From Planctomycetota bacterium (lineage in GTDB: Bacteria; Planctomycetota; UBA1135; GCA-002686595), in the NCBI GenBank assembly GCA_002683825.1, contig NYUD01000016.1, positions 90,284-154,283 of the forward strand: 64,000 nt of DNA, read 5' to 3'. A program made the translations under genes and the position numbers. The notes below the pieces were generated by a model. It did no database searches. It was given only the letters and a program-made list of their open reading frames with translations, and was not told the DNA's origin. This document shows, one piece after another, positions 1 through 7,673 of this stretch; positions within the stretch are counted from its first letter, which is position 1; the number at the start of each line of letters is the position of its first letter.

Positions 1-782
1 CGCAGAAAACCGTCCGGAATCGTCAGGCGCATGCCCGTGTCCCGGCGGTAGATCGAGCTGGAGAAGCTCGTCAGCAGGGTGACGTAGTCGATGCAGGCCT
101 GGTCGGAGCCGAACTGGTTTCTGAGCTGGTGATCCGCCTCGATCCAGAGGCGTGCCGTTTCGATGGAAGACCCGGATCCCAGCCCGATCCGGCCGTGCTC
201 TTCCAGAGCCGCTCGTCCGAACTTGCCTTCGGGGTCCTCAAGCGGGGTCGTATCGCAGAAATTCTGCAGCGAGACGTCACCCGGTGTGACCTTGGAGGAG
301 TGAGCCACGGTGGCGCGGTCCGTACGGGCATCGCCGTCCGACGAAAGGAAATAGGCCTCCTCGCCGGCGGACATGTAGCCCTGCAGGGTCGTCGGCGAGA
401 TGGCGAGGAACGCCGTTCCGCCCCCTTCCACAAAGCCGAAGAAACACTTCACCTGTGGAGCCACCAGACGCATCGAGCCGTCCGCCTCGACAACGACGGC
501 TTTTCCTCCGTCCTCGAAGGCGCTGGTCGGCTGCAGGATGAGATCGACCGGCTCGCGCCCCGGAAGGGGGAATCCCGCGAGTCGGACCGGTTCCGTCCCA
601 TGGACCTGCGAGAGGATTGCGTAGTCGCCACCGTCGAAGGTGAGTGTGACGACGCCCTCGACCTCCGCAGTGCGTTCGAACGGCGTCGCGAGCTGGAGCG
701 GCGCGGCGGTGACCGCTTGTCGAGCATCGAGCTCCACGGCTGTGGCGGCGAGAACGGAAAGGGCGATGGCGAATCGGTTCAT
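1..782 (-). CDS. Secreted metzincin-type metalloprotease, partial (C-terminal part lies beyond the window)
   Basis: The reading frame is open from an ATG at 782 to the window edge, giving at least 260 residues with no stop. The N-terminus starts MNRFAIALSVLAATAV, a signal peptide. The sequence then follows the N-terminal half of the next gene (862-2688) closely: both have the stretch FGSDQACIDYVTLLTS versus FSSDQDCIDYVTLLTA, followed by SSSIYRRD and TIPDGFL/TIPDGYL. The zinc-binding motif of the neighbour lies further C-terminal and would fall outside the window, so protease activity is inferred only from the paralogue. It lies 79 bases downstream of that gene on the same strand, which suggests a tandem duplication. 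The gap is too short to separate read-through from a private promoter by eye. Confidence 0.75.
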   Translation of the reverse strand, partial: MNRFAIALSVLAATAVELDARQAVTAAPLQLATPFERTAEVEGVVTLTFDGGDYAILSQVHGTEPVRLAGFPLPGREPVDLILQPTSAFEDGGKAVVVEADGSMRLVAPQVKCFFGFVEGGGTAFLAISPTTLQGYMSAGEEAYFLSSDGDARTDRATVAHSSKVTPGDVSLQNFCDTTPLEDPEGKFGRAALEEHGRIGLGSGSSIETARLWIEADHQLRNQFGSDQACIDYVTLLTSFSSSIYRRDTGMRLTIPDGFL

Positions 783-861
783 GGGATGGGGCTGGTGGAC
801 TTCCACGATGGAAGTGTCAGAGGCATGAAAGAGGGGGAGGGAGTTCAGGGAGTTGCGCGAG

Positions 862-2688
862 CTAGTAGAAATTCACGCGTGCCTGGAGCCCGTTGCAGGC
901 CTGATCCAGGCGGAAGCCTTGAACGTAGGCCATGGCACCGGCCAGGGAGGGATCCAGGGGGACGTCGATTTCGTGGACCGCAAAGAAAAAGTCGGAGGTT
1001 GCGACCGACGAGAACAGAAACGCCGAGCCCGGGTGGACCAAGAGCTCGCCGGTCGAGAGGAAGATGCTGTCGATCGGCTCCGAATATCCGAGGATAAGGC
1101 TAACGGTGCCGGCGGGAAAGGCCAGAACCTGGCTGAGCCAGGGGCGACCCATGAGGGGCGGGTCGGAGGGCAGGTAGCACTCCTCGTTGAGACCGCTTCC
1201 GTTGTACATCGTGACCTCGGCAGGCGGCATACCGCTGACCACCAGGTCGAGCAGGTCGCGGTCCAGGGCGTCGAAGTCTCCGTCGCCATCGAAATCAAAA
1301 ACCTCGTTTGCGGCCCGGGACACGAAGCCCTGGGCGAGGATGCCGTCGGCGACGGCGACGTCGAGAGCGTCTACGTCGCCATCGTAATCGTAGTCGCCGT
1401 TCACGATGACCGTCTCTGCCAGGCAGTTGGCCGATCCAAAGTGCTGGATCAGGTTGTCCTGGACCCGGACGTGGAAGCGCATCCCGACGTTGTTGTTGCC
1501 GCCGGACTCGAGGTGGCAATAGCTCATGATGGTGCCGTTGTCCGGACCGGAACCTTCGAAGCACGGGATCGGGGGCTGATAGTTGAAGGTGTGTCCGGTG
1601 CCGAAGGTGTGTCCGAACTCGTGGCTGAAGACGATCAGATCCCAGTTCGAGTGCGAGGTGTGTTGCACCGGGTTGGGGAAGAAACCGTTCAGGCTGGATA
1701 TTTCATAGCCCTGGGTGTTGTTGCAGAGACCGCCGGCGGTGAAGGCCACACCGCCGAAGACCGGTCGTGTCAAAACGTGAACCGCCGCGCGCGGAAGGTG
1801 GCGGTCGGGGTTCGCGTTGCTGCTCCACCAGGCTTGGACGTTGTTGATGTCGTTGAAGGATCCGACCGTGCCCCAGGGGGGGGTGGAGTTCCAGACCCGC
1901 AGGTATCCGTCGGGGATCGTGAAGACGGAGCCGATGTCCCGGCGATAGATCGAGCTGGATGCGGCTGTGAGCAGGGTGACGTAGTCGATGCAGTCTTGAT
2001 CCGAGGAGAAGGCGTTGCGGAATTGCTGGTCGGCTTCGAGGAAGACCTTCGCCGTGCGCACCTTGGAACCGGAGTTGATCAACTTGAGGATGCCTCCCTG
2101 CTCTTCCATCGAACGCCCGTCGATCTTGGGGGAAGGGGAGCTCGGAGCCGTATAGCCGCACCATTCGGAACCGGTCCCGTCGCCCGCAAACAGGGAAGCG
2201 TGGGCGATCGTTGCTGTTCCCAGGGATCCGCTCGAGGAGAGAAGGAACATGTCATCTCCGATCTCGATATAGCCGTGAATCATCGTCGGGGAGACGCCGA
2301 CGAAGACGGTCCCGCCGCCGTCGACGTGACCGAAGAACGTCTTGACCTCGGGTTGCAGGAAGCTCCTGGAACCGTCCGCACCGACGATGACCGCCCGGGC
2401 GCCGGGCTCGAGTACCTGGGTGGGGAGCAAGGTCAACCCTACGCGCAGGTCCCCCGGCAGGGGGACGTCGCTCACGTGTAGAACCCCGGCTTCGGCGTGG
2501 ACGAGGGAAAAGAGGGCGTAGTCACCGGCGTCGAAACTGACCGTCGCAACCCGACCCGTGTCGCCCAGGCTTACCAGGGGCGAGGGGATTTCGAAGGAGC
2601 CGCGGAACGAAGGACTTTCCTGGGCGGAGGGGAGGGGGGCACAGAGAAGGAAAGAGGCGGCAATGAAGGGGAGGAGGCTGGTATTCAT
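862..2688 (-). CDS. Secreted metzincin metalloprotease with dockerin-like calcium loops
   Basis: This 608-residue protein starts at the ATG that gives the signal peptide MNTSLLPFIAASFLLCAPLPSAQ. The open frame continues upstream to 2877 but that part does not look like protein. The zinc motif HEFGHTFGTGH places ligands at His356, His360 and His366 and the catalytic base at Glu357. This is the extended HExxHxxGxxH motif of metzincins, closest in layout to reprolysin-like enzymes. After the catalytic domain come two Asp-rich loops, DYDYDGDVDALD and DFDGDGDFDALD, about 40 residues apart, as in a type I dockerin calcium-binding repeat. A final ~110-residue beta-rich domain, ending in LQARVNFY, resembles the C-terminal modules of many planctomycete exported proteins. 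The protein is probably extracellular or surface-attached. The substrate cannot be read from the sequence. Confidence 0.85.
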   Translation of the reverse strand: MNTSLLPFIAASFLLCAPLPSAQESPSFRGSFEIPSPLVSLGDTGRVATVSFDAGDYALFSLVHAEAGVLHVSDVPLPGDLRVGLTLLPTQVLEPGARAVIVGADGSRSFLQPEVKTFFGHVDGGGTVFVGVSPTMIHGYIEIGDDMFLLSSSGSLGTATIAHASLFAGDGTGSEWCGYTAPSSPSPKIDGRSMEEQGGILKLINSGSKVRTAKVFLEADQQFRNAFSSDQDCIDYVTLLTAASSSIYRRDIGSVFTIPDGYLRVWNSTPPWGTVGSFNDINNVQAWWSSNANPDRHLPRAAVHVLTRPVFGGVAFTAGGLCNNTQGYEISSLNGFFPNPVQHTSHSNWDLIVFSHEFGHTFGTGHTFNYQPPIPCFEGSGPDNGTIMSYCHLESGGNNNVGMRFHVRVQDNLIQHFGSANCLAETVIVNGDYDYDGDVDALDVAVADGILAQGFVSRAANEVFDFDGDGDFDALDRDLLDLVVSGMPPAEVTMYNGSGLNEECYLPSDPPLMGRPWLSQVLAFPAGTVSLILGYSEPIDSIFLSTGELLVHPGSAFLFSSVATSDFFFAVHEIDVPLDPSLAGAMAYVQGFRLDQACNGLQARVNFY

Positions 2689-2952
2689 GCGGATTCTGCT
2701 GGGAGGCGGTGGGAATGCGCCGGTCGGGAGACACCGAGGGGGCCGGAGATAGACGCGACCCGGGCGGGGTGGGTTCCTGAAGGGTTGCATAATGTGGGGA
2801 AAACTCCTCGGGCCGTTGCCGATCCCGCGGGACCGGGCGGCGCCTTGGCTGAAAGAGCTATGTCCGCGGGGTGCCATGTGTTCCCTTCTCTTATCCTTAA
2901 TCTATCTCATTCCTTGCACGGGGACTCCGCTGACGCGCAGGGCGCCAAAGAC

Positions 2953-3564
2953 ATGAACCTCAAAGCCTGCCACTGCTGCGGTTTGGTCCAGACCCTGCCG
3001 CCCGTTCCCAGGGAGGCCGTGGCGCTGTGTTCGCGCTGTGGGGTGAGGATCCACGATCCGAGGCGTAGCGTGGTGGGCCACAGGTTGTGCCGCGCCGCGG
3101 CGCTCGCCGCGCTCAGTCTCTATCCGCTGGCTATCCTCCTGCCCGTCATGCGCCTGGAGCAGTTCGGCCATGTCTCCGATGCGAGTATCTGGGCCGGCAG
3201 CGTGGGCCTTGTCGCGAAGGGGGAATGGCTTGTCGGAGGCGTCGTCCTTTTTTGCTCGGTGGTTCTGCCGCTGGGCAAGATCCTGGCCCTGCTGGCCCTG
3301 TCCTGGTCTCCCCAAAAGCTGACCTCGCACCATCGAGCCTGGGTTTGGCGGGCGGTCGAATGGACCGGGCGTTGGGGCATGCTCGACGTCCTCTTGGTCG
3401 CGGTGGTCGTGGCCTGGTTGAAGTTCGGTGACCTGGCGGAGGTTCGACCCGGACCCGGTACGGTTGCCTTCACCTGCTGCGTTGTGTTGAATCTCCTCGC
3501 GAGCGCCTGGTTCGATCCGCATTCGCTTTGGAGAGAAGAAGAAGTGAGCGTGCTGGAGACATGA
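2953..3564 (+). CDS. pqiA: PqiA-family membrane protein, single-domain form
   Basis: This 203-residue integral membrane protein opens with a cytoplasmic zinc-ribbon-like cysteine set (CHCC, then CSRC about 20 residues later) typical of PqiA. About four hydrophobic segments follow, with the family stretch GKILALLALSW and a WGMLDVLLVA helix. Enteric PqiA carries two such domains in about 417 residues, so this is a half-length version. The ATG at 2953 places the cysteines right after the start. An earlier in-frame ATG near 2860 would add a non-conserved leader. The stop overlaps the next gene's start as ATGA. PqiA partners the MCE protein PqiB in lipid transport between inner and outer membrane, and the coupling here supports the same pairing. 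No PqiC lipoprotein gene follows. Confidence 0.85.
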   Translation: MNLKACHCCGLVQTLPPVPREAVALCSRCGVRIHDPRRSVVGHRLCRAAALAALSLYPLAILLPVMRLEQFGHVSDASIWAGSVGLVAKGEWLVGGVVLFCSVVLPLGKILALLALSWSPQKLTSHHRAWVWRAVEWTGRWGMLDVLLVAVVVAWLKFGDLAEVRPGPGTVAFTCCVVLNLLASAWFDPHSLWREEEVSVLET

Positions 3565-5000
3565 GCGTGATCTCGGCGCAAGAGCAGAAGCTCCCCACCG
3601 CAAGCATCGAGGTTCGTGCGAGGCGGTCTTTCGCCTGGCTCTTGCCGCTGTTTGCGTTCGCCCTCGCAATCTATCTCGGGGCATCGGCCTGGATGCGTCG
3701 GGGGCCGCTGATCGAAATCCGCGTGCCCGCCGGCCACGGTATCCGTGTCGGTGACGACCTGCGCTACCGCGGCGTATCGGTCGGCATGGTCGAATGTGTG
3801 GACCTTGCCGATGACCTCACCGAAGTCATGTTGGGCGTGCGGCTGGAACCGGCGGCGGGCGGTCTCGCCCGCGCCGGTTCGCGCTTTTGGATCGTGCGTC
3901 CGCACCTTGCCCTCGACGGCGTGCAGGGCCTCGAGACGGTGATAGGGGCTCGCTACCTGGGCGTACTACCCGGGCCCCTGGATTCGGCCCGACAGAGCGA
4001 GTTCATCGCGCTCGCGGAGCCACCGGTCGCCGGCATGGGTGAGGAGGGGGTGCTCGAGGTCGTGATCGAGGCAGGTGAGCGCCACGGCCTGTCACCGGGC
4101 GCCCCGATCCACTATCGCGGCATCGAGATCGGGAGTGTTTTTTCGGTCGGTCTGGCCTCCGATGCCCGGGCGGTCGAGGTGCGCGCCGGTATCCGAGCGC
4201 CGTTCGCCGAGCTCGTCCGAGAGGACTCGCGCTTCTGGCAACAGGGCGGAGTCGATTTTTCCCTCGGTCTGCGTGGGCTGCGGTTCGAGTTCGAGTCGCT
4301 GCGCACCCTCTTCGTCGGAGGGATCGCCCTCTCCACGCCGACCCGTCCCGGCGCTCGGGTCCGTACCGGGCATCGCTTTTATCTTCACGCCGAGCCCGAG
4401 GAGAGCTGGCTCACGTGGCAGCCGCCCCTGGCTCTCGGGCGCGAGCTTCTCCCGGCGGGGGCGCGGGTTCCGGAGCTTGTCCGTGCGCAACATGTCTTCG
4501 AGCAGGGCGTCCTCGGCATCGATCGCTCCCGTGCCGGCTGGCTTCTCTCGCTTGCAGACGGTTGGGTTGGACCCGCTGACCTCTTGACCCACGAGGAAGG
4601 CGCTCGCGTGAAGACCGAGGGGCTTGAACTCCTGGGCCAGCGCCTGGCTCTCGATGGCGAACCCCTCTGGCAGGCCCGCGGCCTCGCGTTGCGAAAACTC
4701 GACCTCGTGCCGCCCGAAGGCGGCGCGCTCGCCGCCATTCAGCGCTGGCCCGAGGAACTCACCCGTGCCCCGATCTCCGGCGAAGATTGCCTGGCCCTGG
4801 GGGATCCCGCTTCGGCGCCCATCGCCCTGGCGGCAACCCATCTGAAAGCGGAGGGCGAGTTCCTCCACGTAGACCCCGCCTTGAGCTTCGACGCGGAATG
4901 GCACGGCGCCGCGGTGGTTTCTCGCAGCGACGCCAAACTGGTGGGTCTGCTGCTGGTTGAGAAGCGCAAGGGGCGCATCAGTCCGGCGCCTTTCGAGTAG
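3561..5000 (+). CDS. pqiB: PqiB-like MCE-domain protein with an HtrA-like, apparently inactive C-terminal domain
   Basis: This 479-residue protein starts with the ATG of an ATGA overlap with pqiA. A single N-terminal membrane anchor (SFAWLLPLFAFALAIYLGASAW) is followed by two MCE/MlaD domains. They are marked by GHGIRVGDDLRYRGVSVG and LSPGAPIHYRGIEIG, each followed by the SRFW element. PqiB usually has three MCE domains in about 546 residues. Here the third is replaced by ~170 residues that read like a chymotrypsin/HtrA core: GWLLSLADGWVGPADLLT, then LALRKLDL, then CLALGDP, then HGAAVVSRSDAKLVGLLL. These align in order with HtrA landmarks, but the catalytic His, Asp and Ser positions look substituted. 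It is probably a periplasmic lipid-transport component with a repurposed protease fold. The MCE assignment is firm, while the HtrA reading is by eye. Confidence 0.8.
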   Translation: MSVISAQEQKLPTASIEVRARRSFAWLLPLFAFALAIYLGASAWMRRGPLIEIRVPAGHGIRVGDDLRYRGVSVGMVECVDLADDLTEVMLGVRLEPAAGGLARAGSRFWIVRPHLALDGVQGLETVIGARYLGVLPGPLDSARQSEFIALAEPPVAGMGEEGVLEVVIEAGERHGLSPGAPIHYRGIEIGSVFSVGLASDARAVEVRAGIRAPFAELVREDSRFWQQGGVDFSLGLRGLRFEFESLRTLFVGGIALSTPTRPGARVRTGHRFYLHAEPEESWLTWQPPLALGRELLPAGARVPELVRAQHVFEQGVLGIDRSRAGWLLSLADGWVGPADLLTHEEGARVKTEGLELLGQRLALDGEPLWQARGLALRKLDLVPPEGGALAAIQRWPEELTRAPISGEDCLALGDPASAPIALAATHLKAEGEFLHVDPALSFDAEWHGAAVVSRSDAKLVGLLLVEKRKGRISPAPFE

Positions 5001-5018
5001 GGGCGGGTGAAGAGCGCT

Positions 5019-6641
5019 CTAGCGGAAGCGCTTGCGGACCATGCCCAGCGTGATCAGGAAACTCGCCAACAGGAGCGCAAGCCCCAGCGCGTTCATGAGG
5101 ATCGACATCTTGGCCAGCGTGCGCCAGTCCTTCATGGAAGCCGTCGTCAGGGATACGGAGATATCGTTGGCCTTGTCGAGAATGCCGAGGAAGAGATGGT
5201 CGAAGGCCTGATCCAGTTCGCCCCCGATCTGGCCCTCGTCTTCGCGTTTGGTCCAGCGTTCGACCGACTTGGACAGCAGCAATTCCAGGTCCGTATCCAG
5301 CTGCCGTAGGAGCTCCGCGGTCTCGGGCTCGCGGATCGCGTCGATGGGCCCGCGCTCTGTTTCGCCCCCTCCGCGGAGTAACGTAACGGAGGTATGGGCC
5401 TCCCGCATCGGTCTGAGGACGTCCTCCTCGACGCTGAGGCTCAGGTCACCCGCCAGGGCTTCCTCGAACCAAAGATGAGCGTTCGAGACGTTCGTCCGCA
5501 GTTGATCCATCAGTCTGATGGGGATCTCCTTGAGCTCACGTGAGGAGTTCGCCTTCAGGTACCAGAAGGTGCTGGTTCCGGAGCCGAAGACCATCGCGAG
5601 GACCGCTGCGATCACGACCACGACGGCGATGCGGTTGCGATGCAGGAAGCGCTCGAAGCGGTAGGCGTGGGTCGGCGGTCGTGCCAGGATGGGTTCGCTG
5701 GCGAGGTAGAGTTCGACGTCTTCCTTGAGCTGGGCGACCGATTCGTATCGGCGTTCCCGATTGCGTTCGATGGCCTTGAGCGTGATCCAGTCCAGGTCCC
5801 CGCGTACGCGCTTGGTCAACGACGTCGGGTTGGTGCGACGGTTTGCGGCGACGTCTTCCAGAGAGGAGTTCAGCTCGGTCAACTTGGTGCTGGGTTTGGT
5901 GCTCTCCTCTCTCTGCATGTTCCGCAGGAGGGCGGGAAGGCCGCCGGTCCCGAGTTCGCGCTCGTGCGGGCGTGAACCTGTGAGGAGCTCGAACAGCACG
6001 ATTCCCAGCCCATAGACGTCGGCGCGGTTGTCGATGTCGTCCGGGGGAAGTTCGACCTGTTCGGGGCTCATGTAGGAGGGCGTTCCCAGGAGCTGCCCGG
6101 GGGTCGTGAGCATCGTGGCTTCGCTGGCTCCCGAAGAAAGGACCTTGGCGAGTCCGAAGTCGATGACCATCGGCACGTGATGCCCGTCCTGATAGCTGAT
6201 AAGCAGGTTGGACGGCTTGACGTCGCGGTGCAGGATGCCGCGGCCATGGGCGTGTTGGATTGCGGCGCAGATGCGAACGAAGAGCCGCAGCCGTTCGACG
6301 ACGTTGAGCTTGTGCTCGTCGCAGTGCTCGGTCAAGGGCTTGCCCTCTACGTACTCCATGACGAAGTACGGTCTTCCGGTTCGCGTCTCCCCGGCGTCGA
6401 GCACCTTGGCGATGTTCGGATGGCTCATCATCGCAACCGCCTGGCGTTCCAGCTCAAAACGCGCGAGCACCTCGCGCGTGTCCATGCCGAGCTTGATGAG
6501 CTTGATGGCGACCCTGCGGGATATCGGAGGGCCTTGTTCTGCGAGGTAGACGGACCCCACCCCGCCCTCACCGAGGATTTCGATGACCTCGTAGGGACCG
6601 ATCTTCTTGGGGAGGGTGATCACGAGGAACCCCATCGGCAT
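5019..6641 (-). CDS. Transmembrane Ser/Thr protein kinase with periplasmic four-helix-type sensor region
   Basis: The 540-residue product has an N-terminal Hanks-type kinase domain: glycine loop GEGGVGS, Lys47 in VAIKLIK, catalytic loop HRDVKPSN (Asp140), DFG at 161-163, and activation segment GTPSYMSPEQ. The linker RYESVAQLKEDVELYL and RFLHRNR just before the membrane are typical of planctomycete and myxobacterial Pkn proteins. One membrane helix lies at about 338-360 and a second close to the C-terminus (about 510-532). The ~150 residues between them are helical and include AHLWFEEALAGD, a signature seen in four-helix-bundle ligand sensors of chemoreceptors and histidine kinases. PASTA repeats are absent. 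It converges with pqiB (18 bases between stops), and an inverted AGCGCT pair spans that junction. The substrate is unknown. Confidence 0.9.
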   Translation of the reverse strand: MPMGFLVITLPKKIGPYEVIEILGEGGVGSVYLAEQGPPISRRVAIKLIKLGMDTREVLARFELERQAVAMMSHPNIAKVLDAGETRTGRPYFVMEYVEGKPLTEHCDEHKLNVVERLRLFVRICAAIQHAHGRGILHRDVKPSNLLISYQDGHHVPMVIDFGLAKVLSSGASEATMLTTPGQLLGTPSYMSPEQVELPPDDIDNRADVYGLGIVLFELLTGSRPHERELGTGGLPALLRNMQREESTKPSTKLTELNSSLEDVAANRRTNPTSLTKRVRGDLDWITLKAIERNRERRYESVAQLKEDVELYLASEPILARPPTHAYRFERFLHRNRIAVVVVIAAVLAMVFGSGTSTFWYLKANSSRELKEIPIRLMDQLRTNVSNAHLWFEEALAGDLSLSVEEDVLRPMREAHTSVTLLRGGGETERGPIDAIREPETAELLRQLDTDLELLLSKSVERWTKREDEGQIGGELDQAFDHLFLGILDKANDISVSLTTASMKDWRTLAKMSILMNALGLALLLASFLITLGMVRKRFR

Positions 6642-6713
6642 TCGGCCCGTGAAAATCGCGAGGATTCAGGGTCCTTGTCCGGGGAACGACTCCCTCGAAA
6701 AGATCTTCTCGCT

Positions 6714-7673
6714 TCAGAGTTCGAAGATTATTCCGTCGCGGGCGACCCCCATGCCTGCGTTGCCGATCTCCAGATCGGCGGGGCTGCCGCTGTCGCAGGC
6801 GGGATTGGTGTGGTTCAGGTGGGTGAAGAGCACCTTGCGCCGTTCGGATGCGGGAAGGGGCGCGAAGCGCGCCAGGGACTCCGTGATCAGTGGGTGGGGG
6901 ATCTCGGAGAGGTCGCGTCCGGGGATTTCATCCGCGGTATAGAAGGCGCCGTCGAGAAGTGCGTGGTCGACCCGGGCGAGGACCTCCTCGATGGGCGTCG
7001 ACCAGCGCTCCCACTTGTCGATGTCAGGCAGGTACAGGAGGCTCTCCCGCGGACCTTCGATGATGAAAGCCAGCGTGTCGGTGAACTCGTCTCGGTGGGG
7101 GACGACGAGAGCGCGGACGAAAAGATTTTCGCCCAGGGTGATGCGCTCATCCTGGAGAATTTCTTCGGGCCGGATCACGCCGGCATCGACGAGCAGGCTC
7201 CAGGGGCCGTTCTGTCGCAGGAAGGTATCGAAACGCGTCGAGACATAGACGGGCAGATCCTTGGCCCCATAGGCCTCCGGACCGAGGTGCAAGAGGCCCG
7301 TGTAGTGCCCCATGTGTGCGTGCGTGAGAAACAGGCCGTCGAAGAGCGGCGGACGCGGTCCGGAAAACGATCGCGTGGGGGGGTGGGGCGCGGCCCGCGT
7401 CACCTGTTCGCGGATGTCGGGCGTCGCATCGAAGAGCCAGCGTTTGCCCGTGCGCGGATCCGCGAGCAAGAGCGAGGTCACCAGGCGCCGTTCCTGCGGG
7501 TGTTTGCGGGCACGCACGCAGCGCTCTTCAAGGCAGCCTATCTGCGGAAGACCCGCGTCCTGGGCGGTGCCCAGGACCACGACGTAGGGGCCTCTCGGCG
7601 TGGGCGTGTACGAGCCGGGGCCGGCGCAGCCCGGGAGCGTGGCCGCTGCGAGAAAGGTGAAGAGTGCCCTCAT
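6714..7673 (-). CDS. PqqB-like metallo-beta-lactamase-fold lipoprotein
   Basis: This 319-residue protein begins MRALFTFLAAATLPGC, a lipoprotein signal with Cys16 as the likely lipidation site. The mature part matches the PqqB-type metallo-beta-lactamase fold: VVVLGTAQDAGLPQIGC at the start of the domain, metal motif THAHMGHYTGLL, and later LFTHLNHTNP. PqqB takes part in pyrroloquinoline quinone biosynthesis in the cytoplasm. An exported lipoprotein without other pqq genes nearby is more likely a related hydrolase or oxygenase with its own substrate. Its ATG overlaps the stop of the upstream sulfatase-like gene by four bases (ATGA), so the two are probably translationally coupled and may act on the same exported material. 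Confidence 0.75.
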   Translation of the reverse strand: MRALFTFLAAATLPGCAGPGSYTPTPRGPYVVVLGTAQDAGLPQIGCLEERCVRARKHPQERRLVTSLLLADPRTGKRWLFDATPDIREQVTRAAPHPPTRSFSGPRPPLFDGLFLTHAHMGHYTGLLHLGPEAYGAKDLPVYVSTRFDTFLRQNGPWSLLVDAGVIRPEEILQDERITLGENLFVRALVVPHRDEFTDTLAFIIEGPRESLLYLPDIDKWERWSTPIEEVLARVDHALLDGAFYTADEIPGRDLSEIPHPLITESLARFAPLPASERRKVLFTHLNHTNPACDSGSPADLEIGNAGMGVARDGIIFEL

